Below, piece after piece: positions 25,759 to 38,312 of a stretch of DNA of 64,000 bases (position 1 is its first letter; every line of letters begins with the position of its first letter). The stretch spans positions 6,377,501 to 6,441,500 of the forward strand of contig BSYO01000033.1 in the NCBI GenBank assembly GCA_033239525.1. Reading direction: 5' to 3'. This stretch comes from Nepenthes gracilis (lineage: Eukaryota; Streptophyta; Magnoliopsida; Caryophyllales; Nepenthaceae). The notes under the pieces were generated by a model. The model was not told the origin of the DNA. It did no database searches and was given only the letters and a program-made list of their open reading frames with translations. Both the position numbers and the translations under genes were made by a program.

Positions 25759-26829
25759 TGAAATGAATTAGGCGTTCTAAAGTACAAATAGTTTTGACCC
25801 CTTAATAAAGTTATGAAATAAATAAATATATAAATATACAATACACGTAAAGTATATTCGAATTTAGAAAATATAACTAAAAAAAATCATATAATATAAA
25901 TTAATGAATAGCAATACAAAGGCACAATTTTTGCTGATGAAAGAAAATCTCGATAGCCACGCTATCTAGTAAAGCCATATAGGTTTCAATGGTCATGAAA
26001 TATATACATTAAGAAAGTCAACTAACAGATTGTGTAAACAGACATACTAACCTAATAGACTTATTCACATTTTGTGACCCTATTAAGAAACTCCTTAAAC
26101 TTATCCACAATAATGAAACTGGACTCATTTCGGTCTTTTTGTCAATCTTCCTTTACGAATCATCGAATCACTGTACACCATTGAGACCCAATTTTCACAT
26201 CACTCATGTCTCCCACGACGGTTAACAGGCCAAAAAAAGTGTCATAAGATAAATGGTGAAGAGGAGAAAACTCTAAAATTACAGTACAATAATCAAAAGA
26301 GAGTTTTCTTTATTAGACAAAAATTAGAAGCTTAAAAGGTGATATTATACTCGGTGAAAAGGTGAAAATTAGGTTAGAAAGTCCTCCTCAAGAAGAAGAA
26401 GGCAACAAGTATATAAAGGGACCCATAACCAATATTTGAAAATATGACTGTTGAAGGCATACGCATATTGGCGCTCGAGTATGGATTGAGTATATGACAG
26501 GAACACCAAGGGTTTGATTGCAAGCACACTCATACGCTCAAGTGCTCACATTCTAGAAATCATACCCCAGTCACACCTTAGAATGGTATCGAGCAGGGAC
26601 TTTTTGGAAATTGTGCCTCAAGAGTGCCTCAGGCATTCCTCAAGCGCCCACAGACTAAAAGTTGCGCCTTGGGTGCAGAATGGGCGTGAGGTAGGCGTGG
26701 GTACTAGAAGAGTTGCTTCAACTACTATCCAACGTGTAACAAATGTAGATTTTTTGAAAAATATAAAATCTTTATCAATTAACGATTCGACACGGTTATA
26801 AAATATGCCAATAAAAGTTATACTTAAAA
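25759..26829 (-). repeat. 3' LTR of the SIRE-like element
   Basis: This left copy, about 1071 bp, is the 3' LTR in element orientation. The polypurine tract (ATCTCCCTTTGAC on the plus strand) follows at 26830. It matches 29364-30453 and 59678-60799. Confidence 0.7.
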
Positions 26830-28199
26830 ATCTCCCTTTGACAATTTTATAATAAAACCTCACAAAAAAGAACAAAATAACATATAAGAGAATTACGAGT
26901 TCAAATGCCAACAAAATAAAACCTGTGTATATAAAAATCTACACCTACTAGATAATAGACATAATACATAAAGCAAAGAAAATGAAAAATAGAAAGGAGC
27001 TATGGCTTTGAAAGATAGTTGTCGTTCCTATTCAGTCATGATGAGTACAAAAATAAATAAAAGTAAGAGAATAATAGCAGTAAATAAATAGATAATAAGA
27101 AAGCATAATTTTAACCGGAATAGCATTAAGCTTCCCTTTACAATTGAAAGCCTCCCCTATCACAACAACCTCTCCCAACAAAAACAATCTCCCTCTTATC
27201 AAAACAACCTCCCCCTCGGAAAGAGAGCCATATCTCCTTTTTGTTAGGAATAACAAAAGGGTATCAATCAAAGTTGAAGGAATCCCAGGGAGCTTGCCAG
27301 AGGAACCGTCGCACTGAAAAGAAATGAGTAGGAAATAAATAGGAACACACATGAAAACATATATCAAATATACAAATCTCCCTTAACTCCCCTAAAGAGA
27401 AATAACCCATGCTCCCCAAAAAAAATATACCCTCCCCCTTAATTATTTATTGTCATTATTCAAGTTCAATTATTATTTTTAAATAAAATTCATTAGGTGG
27501 CATGAACAAATTTAGGGCAATAAAGCTCAATGGAAAGTAAAATTACTCTTTTTAATTCATATTTTCTTTCCGAATTTAATCATTTTGCATAATGTCATCA
27601 TTCAATCATTCATAAAATTTATGTGGTTGACAAGCTTGTCCGTCTTTCGACTAAAATTAAATTTGTTTTGAAATTTTGTTACAAAACAGTAAGACCAAAT
27701 GTGTCCAATTTTTCCCATCAATGGCATATCGAAACAAATTTAGTAGAGATGTTAGATTTGTAGCCATGCTTCATAGTGTAATCAAAACCAAAATTTCAAC
27801 CATTCTTTGAGGGTGGAATACTTGATGCATTAACATGTGTCTTTGAAGAACCTCTTGACCACTCTTCAATACGGGTGGATGATGTGATACTTTGTCTTGG
27901 AATGAAAATAGTTTGAACAAAGAGAGTTTTGGGGTCAATATTAACTTTCAGGGTATTTTTAAGATATTTCAACCCTATTTTGTTTCTATTGGCTTTTTTC
28001 AAATTGAGTAAACGATTCAATTGTTTAGACCCACTTGAAAATTATTTCAGATCGTTTTGGGTACTTTCAAGTTTCAAGACCTTTTTGGTAAACAAGCTAT
28101 TCAATTTCTCAATTTCTTTATTCTTTATGTCTAGCTTAGATTTAAGATCAACCTTTTTTTTTTTTTTCAATTTTTGTCGGTTCATACTTTAGGGACCCA

Positions 28200-29310
28200 T
28201 TTATTTTCTTGATTTTTAAATATTTTCTAAATAATTTATCATACGCGTCTTGAAGGTTATAAAATTGACCTTTTGACTCGTTCATTGAATCATCAGTTTG
28301 ATTAAGGCTTTATTCTAACTTACTGTCACTCCTACACACAGAGGTCATAAAGGTCATATATTTTGCTTGGCCTTCTTCAGTACATCTTTTATTCTCTTCA
28401 TCTTTATCGTCACTTAATGTAGCATTAGCTTTCATAGCTCGACCTTGTTGGTATTTAAAATTTAGACATTCAATTTGAATATAACCAAAATCTTAACATT
28501 TATGACATTGCACCCCTTAACTGGTTTTCGATTTTACATCTTTATTTTTCTTTTTATCTTTCTTTTTTCAGAATTGTGTAGATTGTCATTTCTTTTAAAT
28601 ATTCGTTTGTTACTTTTATTCTTAAAATTTTTTTAAAGTTTTAATAAATAAAGTAAAATCTTCCTCACTATTAAATTCATTATCGGAATCATGATCTCTC
28701 CCTTAACCGATTTAAGAACAATGGGTTTGGCCTTTTTTTGGTTGTAGGACTGTGTGTTCATATATTTGGAGAGACCCAATAAGTTCTTCTTTTTTTTATT
28801 TTGTCAAAATATTTACTTTCATCGATTGCAATGACTTTGGGTCTAAATCGCACATGAAATATTTTTAGGACTTTTTAGACTATTTTATTTTTAGGAATTC
28901 TTTTACCTAAGTTGAATGTGGAATTTACTATGTGATTTAAGTTTGCATAAAATTCATCAAAGGTTTTATCATCATTCATCTTAATTTTATTATCCTTCTT
29001 GAGTGATTTTGAGGATATCCCAAGTATTTTTCGAGGTCTTGCATATGAAAATATATTTGAATTTTTTGAGAGATACAGTCATAAAAATAACATGTAACTC
29101 ATCATTATTCTAATTATAGACATCAAGTTCTTCTTTGACTACAAAAATAGAACTTTTGGTTCATTGCTTGTCGTACTTCTAGGTAGTGTCCACCCAATTT
29201 GAGTGATGACACACACTCGCTCATCCATAAATTTTAGGAATGTTCTTATACAAACTTTTCAATAAGCATAATTGATTTCATCAAAATAGGGGGAAATGGA
29301 AAGGGATCCA
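28200..29310 (-). pseudogene. degenerate SIRE-like Copia gag
   Basis: On the minus strand the frame has gag-like strings: KTSKNTWDILKITQEG, MNDDKTFDEFYANLNHIVNS, STFNLGKRIPKNKIV and FRPKVIAIDESK, the order found in Copia UBN2-type gag. Near 28477-28516 there is a zinc-knuckle relic, QCHKC-stop-DFGYIQIEC, with the histidine changed to tyrosine and a stop inside. Further down (about 28020-28260) comes a Lys/Glu-rich coiled-coil-like part. Several stops and frameshifts make it non-functional. Confidence 0.65.
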
Positions 29311-29363
29311 CTCATATACATCTAGATAAAGGGTTATAGATTGGGGTGAGTCTTTATACCAAT

Positions 29364-30453
29364 TGAAAGGAACTAGGTGTTCCAAAGTACAAATAGTTTC
29401 AACCCCTTAATAAATTTGTGAAATAAGTAACTATACAAATATATAATACACGTAAAGTACATTTGAATCTAGATAATATAACCAATAAAAAACATATAAT
29501 ATAAAGCAATGTGTAACAATAAAAAAAGGTATAATTCTTTATGATGAAGGAAAACCTCGTTAACTATGCTATCAAGTAAAACCCTTCACGCTTTAATGGC
29601 CATGAAAGATATACACTAAGAAAGTCAATTTAAAGACCGGGTGGTATAAACGCGTTAACTTAGTCGACTTACTCCTATCTTGTGACTCCTACTAAGGAAT
29701 TCGTTGGATTTACTCGCGGCAATGAAATCAAACTTCTTTCGGTCTTCTTGCCAATATTCCTTTATGAATCGTTGAATCATTACACACCACTAGAACTTAA
29801 TTTTCACACCACCCACGTCTCCTATAAGGGTTAACGGGCCAAAAAATGTAATTAGACAAATGGTAAAGAGGTGAAAACTCTAAAATTACAACACAAGAAT
29901 CGAAGGACAGTTCTCTCTATCGAGCACGAATTAAAAACTTAAAATGTCATGTTATATTCAGTGTAGCCATGGGAATTAGGTTAAAAAGTCCTCCTCAAAA
30001 AGGAGGCAACAAATATATAAAAAGACCCAAAACTAATGTTTAAAAATATGATTGTTGAGACTTTCCCGTATCGACACTCAAGCGTAGATCAACGCGCAGC
30101 CGGGTGCGCTAAGGTTTGATTGCGAATGCACTCGGGCGCTCAAGCACCTGTCAGGCGTATATCGAGAGCTCACATTTTGGAAATCACACCTTAGTTGCGC
30201 CTTGGGAGTGCATCGAATAGGAACTTTTTGAAAATTGCTCTTTGGGAGCGCCTCGAGCGTTCCTTGAGCGCCACAAAATAGAAGTCATGCCTCGGGCATG
30301 GAACGGGCGTGAAGTAGGCATGGGTATTGGAAGAGTTGTTTTGACTATCATTTGACGTGTAATAGATACAAATCTTCCAAGTAATATACAATTTTTCGTC
30401 AACAAACGACCCAACACGATTTTGAAATATGCTAACAAAAATTACTCCTATTA
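29364..30453 (-). repeat. 5' LTR of the SIRE-like element
   Basis: This right copy, about 1090 bp, begins TGAAAGGAACTAGG on the plus strand, directly after the primer-binding-like site, and ends ACTCCTATTA before the ATAAG duplication. Confidence 0.7.
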
Positions 30454-30559
30454 ATAAGTAACGCTCCTCTTTATCAAAAAGGCACAATACCAACACATTG
30501 ACTTAAGGATCTAAAAACCAAATGACGCCTCACAATAAATACAGTATCTCTCTCACAAA

Positions 30560-30980
30560 ATGGGGAGAAAAAGCTAGACAGTTAACCAAGTTAGACACTC
30601 TTCCAAACGAGTGTGCTACTTTTAAAATACTCTGTCAATCGAGTGTATTATCTAAAGCCATTTCTTTAGTCGAGCAAATTTAAAGGATCATTGCCCTTCT
30701 GACAAAAAGCTCAGTCCACATCCATTTGTATTTTCATATTCATTTCATTATATATTTTTTATTCGAGTAGAAATTTTTAATTTGAGTATCAGATAATATA
30801 TTATAGAGTCAGTATCGTATTTTTCTACCCTGTTATTTGTTTTGTTATGGTATACAGAATCCAAATTTCGAGTAATGAAGATTGGATACATTTCTAAACG
30901 GATTTTCATACAATGTGGTTTCCTAATTCATTTTATAATTTAAATCTACGAGACGTGTCAATGTATTTCGTATATTTTTG
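30560..30980 (+). repeat. decayed Tat-like LTR fragment
   Basis: The stretch around 30780-30900 (AATTTGAGTATCAGATAAT, ATTTGTTTTGTTATG and CCAAATTTCGAG in that order) corresponds by eye to the R/U5 part of the Tat-like LTRs at 21890-22030 and 23350-23470. Boundaries are not visible. Confidence 0.3.
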
Positions 30981-31556
30981 TAAAATTTTAATAATCTTGT
31001 TTTGATCGGACGCAAGCCATGTTTAAAAGTAGGTCTAAATCAAAAATTTTTTTGTTGGTATAATATATTATTTGGGTCCTTGATCAGTGTTGATTTTGAG
31101 TGAACCTAGAGTTTAGGCTATATTACGGTAGAATTCGTATCTAACAAATGTCCAGAGTGGGAAATTATTAGATTGTTTATGTGTTATTTGGTAAATTTGG
31201 TGATAATATGTTATATTTGGTTAATTTATTTAAATAAATAGCATATTTTTTATTTTTCAAATTTTAACTTTAAAATAAGAATACAAAGAAAAAAAGCTTG
31301 TAAATAGATAATGAGATGCTTTTATTTTGACAGCTGCCAGAAAAATAAACAGAAAGAAGAGAAATAATATTGATTTTTGAAATTTAAAAAATATTTACAA
31401 ATTTTATTTGAGGTTAAATAAAATTGTCTATTTTATTAGTTTTTAGTTGGGATTGCTAGCTTTATATTTTTATGTTGTCCTACATTCTTAATATTATTAT
31501 AGTGGTGCGTTATTTAATTATTTTCAAATTAAAGTTTATGATTTGTTTTTCAGTTT
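30981..31556. other. AT-rich intergenic, nothing recognised
   Basis: No frame, repeat or LTR end recognised. Confidence 0.5.
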
Positions 31557-31561
31557 AGAAG

Positions 31562-32410
31562 TGTTTGGTCCCAATCTAATGGCCCATAAAATACGGCCCA
31601 AATGAAGGGCCTAAGTAAGAAGCCCAGAAATTTGTCTACTAACCAAGAGGTTTAGATGGCCCAAGAAGCCCAAGGCACAGGCCAGTATCCCGAAGGCCGA
31701 GGCTATGATAAAGGTCTGAGAAGTTCCAAAAGCTCGAGGACACGGCAAATGGCAGATGCCATCCAGGTACGAGGACTAGAAGGGAAAGACCCGAGGGCCC
31801 TCCACAAAGGACCAACGATCCTCCGAAAGACAATCTCCGGGAGTGGCCTTCTTCAACGAGTCCGCGAACCCATAAAGAGACGAGGACGCTCTCATACACG
31901 GCCGAGAACGCCAGCTAAGCAGCCTCACCATCACAAAGAAGCACGCGCCATCATGAAGGATCCAAACGGTTCCTAAATTCGCATCCTTGGCACGCCATAT
32001 CTTATGTTGTGTCCCTAACATGCCGTAGCAGGAAGGTAGCATGTCCGATGCACAACCGCAAAGTAGGCGGGCGGTCTCTATAATGGCAGCCACATGTCAT
32101 CTCCCAAGCACAATTTCTCCTATAAATCTATAGAGGCTCTTGCCTCAGACCTTCTTCCAGATCCCTTCTTCCAGCTCTTTGAGGCACCAAAAAGAGAGAG
32201 AAAAAGAGGGATTTCCAGCAGATGAAGAGAAAATGGAGAATACTCCCCAAGATTTTTACTCTGTAAGACTCGCGCATATAGTGAAGTATTTTTTTACACT
32301 GGTTTTTCTCCCCATTCAAGAATATTAAAAATCTTTCTCAACTTCTCTTCTCCACATCATTTACATCGACACTCGTGTTGCTTTAAACCCTCAAAAACCG
32401 AGACGCAACA
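31562..32410 (+). mobile_element. solo LTR, Gypsy, probably Tat-like (family 3)
   Basis: The 849-bp segment starts TGTTTGGTCCC and ends GAGACGCAACA, flanked by the perfect 5-bp direct repeat AGAAG (31557-31561, 32411-32415). It is markedly GC-richer than its surroundings. A promoter-like CTATAAATCTATAGAGG lies at about 32120. The ending GCAACA is shared with LTR copy A at 22100. Confidence 0.85.
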
Positions 32411-32415
32411 AGAAG

Positions 32416-34369
32416 TATTTCAAAAATTTAATTGACTTTCATTTTAATCTAAAAAAAAAAAAAAATTAGATCAATTAGGGTAGATTTTAATTGAAAGTTG
32501 GGTCATTTTCATTATGTAAAATTTAATCTACATTAGTTTAAATTTAATTCATGTTTAATTTGTTTATAGAATTAGATATTTATTTTTCTATAATCTAATA
32601 TAAGAACAATTATTTATATAATATTATAATTTCATAACTCATTTAGTTTTAAGTAATTTTTTTATCACTTAGACGTGGAAATTACACTGTCATATAAATA
32701 TTTATCTTTTAGTAACTTGATTTTTGTATATTTATTTATCTAATTTTCTAAACTTCTAATTTTTAAAATTTTTAATATATATATATATATATATATTATT
32801 AAAATAAAAATTTTGAAATAAGACCAATTTATATATATATATATATTAATTATTGAGAATTGGTCAATTATTGCTCGACCAAAAAGGATAATCATCACTT
32901 TGCCCAAATCTAGAATTACTTTGATCGGTCAATACCTAAATATTTGGGCCTCAGTTCCTCGGAACCAAGGGAATAGATAACACTTTATTATTTTTGAATT
33001 AGAAAGAGTCATATAAGTGTTTGCGATCAAGGCACGTCAAGAGCACCTTCTTTTGGACAGTTATTAACTATTTTAGAAATTTTTATATTTTCACAGCGAA
33101 TTGCGCTTAAAGTTTACAAAATCCTATTATGAGCCTCATCAATATGGTTCCTAATCCCCCAACTGATCTATTGCCTAATCATCTGATTTTACAAATTATT
33201 TTGGGATTACATTTAAATAAATTATTCTGTTTTATATTTTAATTTTCTATTTTTATTGTGTCTAACAGTATTCAATTATGGTTTACACCATATATATATA
33301 TAGCTATTATGCCACAGGACAAAGGGGATTACAATTCAGTTGTCAACTTCTCGGCCTCACGTCTGTCTCTCCCCTTCTACTTATCTCTCTATTAGATTTC
33401 TCCTCCCTTTCAGAACCATCTTTTCCCCTTTCCATTATCTTCCTTTTCAGTAGTTTTCAGGTTAAGAGATTGCGCGCATGCATCAAATTCTCTCATCTAC
33501 AACATTTTAAACAAAATTATAACTTATTAGCCTACAAAATTTTGTGGAAGGGTTGTCAATAACATCAAAGTTATGAGGGTGCTAAATTATCTTGAGTCGA
33601 TAAATGAGGATCCAATAAGTTCAAAATTATTTCAAATCTATTGCTCAATAAGTATATCCAAAGAATTCTTTGATAAGTTTTGTGTCGAAATAATCCTATT
33701 AATATTCAGTACATACCTATTATCTTGAATTAGAAGTTTAGGTTTTATTAATAAAATGATATTTTATTATTTTAAAAGGGTTAGAAGATTTTTTTCTTAA
33801 GTTGATTGATTTTAAATTTTTCTTTCATTAAACCCAATTTTAATGATACTTTATTATTTTATGATCTTTGATCTTTCAAGTACTATAAGTTGAATTTTGA
33901 TTCTCAATTTTAAGTCTTAACACCTTTAACAATTCCAAAATAATGCTAAATAATTCAAATTTAATGTAATGATGTCAAATGAAAAATTACTAAAAATAGC
34001 AACATAGAACAAGCGATCCTATTAAACCCAAATTAGAATTCCAATTTCTAATCTCTTTCACACAAAAAATAGGAATTTATTTCTTTCAAAGGAATTAGAA
34101 TACTATTAAATTAAAATTTAATGATTAATATTCAATGATGAAATTTTAAAATAAAAAATTAAAGATAATTATAATTTTTATAATTTTAAAATTTATTAAA
34201 TATTAAATTTAATATTTTTTAAAAAATAATAAAAATAAAATATTTAAAAGATATTGTTTAATATTTATATTTTAACCCTTAAACATTTTTAACAAAATAG
34301 AATCCCATTTTCAGTCTATTTTGCCCGCCTATAATTACTTCTCTTTATTCGGGGAGCACCATCTCTAAT
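32416..34369. other. AT-rich intergenic, nothing recognised
   Basis: Contains short TA microsatellites (about 32775-32800 and 32830-32850). A pyrimidine-rich patch at 33290-33450 encodes only a low-complexity frame. Confidence 0.45.
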
Positions 34370-34860
34370 TTTCAGTGTATTTTCAGTCGCTTAGCTGGTA
34401 TCCTCGGCCGAGCATAGGGCAGCCCTCATTCTTGGGTGGAGCTCCTTATGAGTTCGCAGACCCGTGAGAGGAGGCAGCTCTCGGAGGATCCTCTGGAGAA
34501 AGCCCTTGACTTCTCGAACGGTTCTGAGACTCGGCAGGACTTCTAGGGTTCGCGGTCTTTTTTCTGTTCGTGTATCTAGATGTCGTTAGAGATATTGGTA
34601 GCGATGTCCTCGAGCTTCCTTGTAAGCGGACGGGACCTCTTGGACTTCTGTTGTGATCTTTGTCTTTGGGCCATTGGCCTCTACTTTGGGTTTCTCTGGC
34701 TGTCCAGTTTTCTTGGATTGTGGGCGCGTTTCTGAGCCTTTCACTTGGGCCGTGCTTTTATGGGCCATTATATTAAGGCCCAACAGGAGCCAAAGGGACC
34801 CCATTTGCTCTCCCTTCTCTCTATTGCTTGCGGGGAGGCTTTGATGTGTAACACTTGCAA
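34370..34860. other. GC-richer block of unknown nature
   Basis: About 490 bp stand out sharply from AT-rich DNA on both sides. One plus-strand frame near 34445-34545 reads ELLMSSQTRERRQLSEDPLE followed by KALDFSNGSETRQDF and then a stop, which looks protein-like. The rest has stops in all frames. It may be a transposon or gene fragment. It lies about 200 bp upstream of the WAV3-like promoter, so upstream regulatory sequence is another possibility. Confidence 0.3.
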
Positions 34861-35045
34861 TGTGGCCTCTACCTCTTAGAAAATATATATTAAAATAATA
34901 TAATATATACATATTTTTATTAATTTTTTATAAAATATTAAAATATTTAAATACTAATACCACAAAAAATAATATCAAAAATATATTAATTTTATATTTA
35001 TAAAATATTTTTTAAAGTTAAATTTTATCATCTCAATCCAATGAG

Positions 35046-35052
35046 TATATAA
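35046..35052 (+). promoter_or_regulatory. TATA box of the WAV3-like gene
   Basis: TATATAA followed by G in an AT-rich setting. About 30 bp downstream comes a pyrimidine-rich initiator-like tract (TTTCTCCCACTCTATCTCC), typical of plant core promoters. It places transcription start at about 35080, giving a 5' UTR of roughly 105 bases before the ATG at 35186. Confidence 0.6.
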
Positions 35053-35106
35053 GAGTTTCTCCCACTCTATCTCCCCTTGCGCTATACACGTATGAGAGAA
35101 TCGGCA

Positions 35107-35145
35107 ATGGCGAGTCTGTGGAACACATCGAAGAAATCGTCATAG
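35107..35145 (+). other. short upstream ORF (12 codons) in the WAV3-like 5' UTR
   Basis: ATG at 35107 starts MASLWNTSKKSS and stops with TAG at 35143-35145, 40 bases before the main ATG and out of frame with it. The ATG context (GGCAATGGC) is good. If the promoter and exon assignment is right, it would be expected to reduce or modulate translation of the main frame. Confidence 0.45.
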
Positions 35146-35185
35146 CTTCCATAGCTTATCGCTGTTTCCGTCAACCGATAATTCC

Positions 35186-35281
35186 ATGGCCGATACTTCC
35201 GGATCGTCGTCGTCCCCCTCCTCCTCCTCTTCGCCATCTCGCATTCTCTTCTCCCGCAGTATCAGCGGCCGATCGGACCAG
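35186..35281 (+). CDS. WAV3-like E3 ligase, candidate exon 1
   Basis: A 32-codon exon with a GC-rich coding start in otherwise AT-rich DNA. The product begins MADTSGSSSSPSSSSSPSR, then ILFSRSISGRSDQ, and ends at a strong donor, CAG|GTTAGT, in phase 0. In the WAV3/EDA40 family the first exon is short, ends in a Ser/Arg/Lys-rich stretch in phase 0 just before the RING domain, and is followed by one long exon. This matches the phase and content needed by the acceptor before 45667. TATA box, 5' UTR and uORF lie just upstream. The link across a 10.4 kb intron is inference, and the exon could belong to another gene. Confidence 0.6.
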
Positions 35282-36126
35282 GTTAGTTTCGTACTTTCCA
35301 GTGTCCCCGTCCTCGTTCTTTCTTTTCTTTTCGCCGCCGGGAACTTTCTTTTTCCCCGACGGACGGTTTGTTTGGCTGCAGCGTTAGACTTTCGACCGAG
35401 CCAGTTGTCTTTTTCCTCTTTTCAGCTGAGGAACTTCGTTCTTGTATGATCAAAATGCCCTGATCTTTTCTTTTTCTTTCTTTATTTAAAGATAATACAA
35501 AACTGTAGGTTTAGCATAGTTAGTGCTTCATTGCTATGGATATGTGATTTTGAGTCTTATTTCTTACCGTTTATTGATTGTTATCATTGTAAACCAAAAA
35601 AGAAGAGAACATATTACAGAATGTGTCGATCGATAATTAGTTAGGTGTCTGGCGAATTATAATTTACAACATAACAAAATATATTATAAATACTTTCAGA
35701 TAGAATAATTAGAATATCGACAGTTTAAATTAAAATGCTGAATAATTAAACCATATATGCATGAGTTAGAAAGTTACTACGTTTTTCATCACAAATTTTC
35801 AATTTTCAGGTCCTTTCTGATGCATAAAAATTAAAGATAAAAAATTTTGAGATGTTTTTCAGTAAATTAGAAGGGTGTGAAGAATAATCTTAATAAAATT
35901 GACTAAGGTTTTTCGAATAAGTAAATATATAATTAAAGATGATCAAATTTTAGTATATGAATCAACTTTAATGTTTTCAAGAGAATTTTTTTTTAATTTT
36001 GTATTTGCTATATCCCTTTTGATATTGTCAACTTCGATATTGATATTTATCCATTTGTATGTTATTTATATTTTTCATGGGTTCAGCTTTTGTACTTCGG
36101 TGCCTTGGTTCGTATTGCTTATGGCC

Positions 36127-38312
36127 TGTGACGGAACAGATTTTTTTTTTTTTTTTTGCATTTCGTCAGCGACCTCCCGGAACTGACGCCAAGATTTCGG
36201 TAATTTGGTCCAGGCCGGTCGTGCCTCCCATTCGCAGGATCATAGATGCCATCTAGGACCCATACATGATATCCATAAAATATGTAACGGAAGTCAATCT
36301 AATAACCTACTGAAATATTCACATTTATACCCATAAAACTCATCTATACATACATAGTCATAAAAGTCTAATTATAAAAATTTATATATTTCGATCGGAT
36401 CATCACAACAAAGCTGCTTCTTCCATAGTAACTCCAAAATATGCTTCCGAGTCCTTAGAATCATTTAGATGGAACTCTAATCACTCTATTCCGTCAGGCA
36501 TGAGCTCTATAGTTTCATCTGGAGGAAAAAAAATAGAAAACAGTGAGTCGAAACTTAACAAGATACATGCAGATTTTTCGTAAAGCGTTTATACTGTAAG
36601 GTGGATGTAGATACATATGCAACATGAATATTATAAAATAACAGTTGACCGGATCATGACAGGTACACAATGCAAAAGTAATTAGGAAAGTCGGAGCAGT
36701 CAATTCTGAAAATCGAGACAGAACATAGAGTCAATCTTATTATAAAAATCTTTCTTTTCTTATTTGGTAAAGGACATCGCTAGTGGAGGGGGCAATAATC
36801 GATACTAGATTGTGCACATTTTCTCACAATCATGACAATACCTCCTTGTATAAAGCCTCGATGATGGCCCTCACTTCCTCCTTGTACAAAGACCCAAGGA
36901 CAGCTCTCACTTTTGTTATCCTCGATTACCACCATAATGTTCTAAGGTATGCCGGAGAACTTTATCTCCCAATACTAAAGTCCGATCTTATTTATCTTAT
37001 CATAAGGCCGATTCACTTTTTCTTTAGTTCACATTCCGGACCGGCACAAAACTTTCGATCATCATATTACAAAGCCGATTTCAAATTCATTTTTCTTACT
37101 CCGGTCAAGTATCAAGACTTTCAGTTGACATGAAATCAGTTTTAGATCCATAAATCTCATTCCGGTCAATAATTCTTTATTATAACAAAATGACTCAAAG
37201 CCGATTTACTTCTCTATTTTTATACGATTCAAGTTCAATCATAAATTGAGTAGAAAGTAGAAAACAGAAAGAAGAAAGTGTGAATTAACCATGAAATTAA
37301 AAATCATATTTTCAATCCGATCATACAGCAAGCATGATATTAGAGATACAACTTATCAAGCAGTAATTAAAACAGCAAGCCTGGTATACTATGTGTTGAA
37401 GTATTTAAAACTGAAGAGAACACTTGTAATTTTTCTTAAAGTCGAAACTTGAAAATAGAAGTATACTTAAAATCTGAATTTAAAAAGGGGGAGTACACTT
37501 GCCTTATAATCATAAAATCTAGGTTTAAAAAGGAAAGGTATACTTGCCTGATTGTTGACCGCCCACTCCGACTAACTTAAAACTTTTTCTCCTTTTTCAC
37601 TCCTTAATCTTCTTCCTCGCCAGAAATTCCACACCCGTCCCTCAACTAGAGCTCAGTATATAAAGAGGAGGAATTAGGTGGAATATGCGGGGTGGGTTAC
37701 CTACTTGGTACTTTTCTTTTGGGATTAGGTGAGAGTGAGTAGGGTAAGTTACCTACTTGATACTTTCATCTAGAAGGTCAACGGGGTAGTTTATTTACTT
37801 TGATTAGATTTGGATCTAGTTAGTATCTAACAGTCTAAACAACGAAGTTGGCCATTGCCTTTAATTTGCCATTAATTTATCCTGGTCAAAATTTTTGAAT
37901 TTAGTAGTCCACTCTACTGAGTCAACATTTTCTTCAAAATTGGCCAATCTTTCTATTGGTCAACTTTTTTCGGTCAACACCTTCTACTCTAATTTGGCTA
38001 ATTTTTACTCAAAGCCGGCTGATGTTTCTTTTCTCTTATTCGAGGTCGGTCAACATTTTGATGCCGGTCAACATCATGACACCGGTCAACATCTTGACAA
38101 CAGTCAACGTTTTGACATTGGCCAACATCTCGACGCTATTTAACATTTTGACGCCGATCAACATCATGACACCGGTCAACATCTTCATTACCATTAGTTC
38201 CGTCTTCCAGTGGTGTAAGGCCACTTCGGTTTAAGTCAAAATCAAAACACTCCGATTTTTAAGTAGCAATATTTTACTTTGATTTTAATCTTCTTTGATT
38301 TCGGATTTCACA
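36127..38312 (-). repeat. 3' LTR of the intronic Gypsy
   Basis: A 2186-bp LTR, TGTGACGGA...GATTTCACA on the plus strand. It is 40 bp longer than the other LTR, of which 36 bp is two extra units of the 18-bp repeat at 38052-38192. Confidence 0.9.
38052..38192 (-). repeat. 18-bp minisatellite with W-box cores (3' LTR copy)
   Basis: Seven full 18-bp units and a partial eighth, each starting AACATYWTGA on the plus strand, for example AACATCATGACACCGGTC. On the minus (element sense) strand most units contain TTGACC or TTGACT, the W-box core bound by WRKY factors. More such cores lie just beside it at 37883-37980. Position in the LTR corresponds to U3. Confidence 0.75.

Larger units (their letters stand above)
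25759..30453 (-). mobile_element. SIRE-like Copia, internally deleted, with both LTRs
   Basis: Both LTRs start TGAAA on the plus strand, and the whole is flanked by the 5-bp direct repeat ATAAG (25754-25758, 30454-30458). On the minus strand the order is 5' LTR (29364-30453), a primer-binding-like TTGGTATAAAGA at 29351-29362, a degenerate gag, then a polypurine tract near 26830 and the 3' LTR (25759-26829). Only about 2.5 kb of interior remains and no protease, integrase or reverse transcriptase is left. The LTRs differ at many positions, so the insertion is old. Confidence 0.75.

Noticed and set aside
38052..38192. CRISPR-like regular repeat
   Set aside because: Units are contiguous without unique spacers, in a plant LTR. 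It is a minisatellite.
38036..38224. Repetitive MLTGV-type peptide on the minus strand
   Set aside because: Frame-neutral translation of the 18-bp LTR minisatellite (18 is divisible by three).
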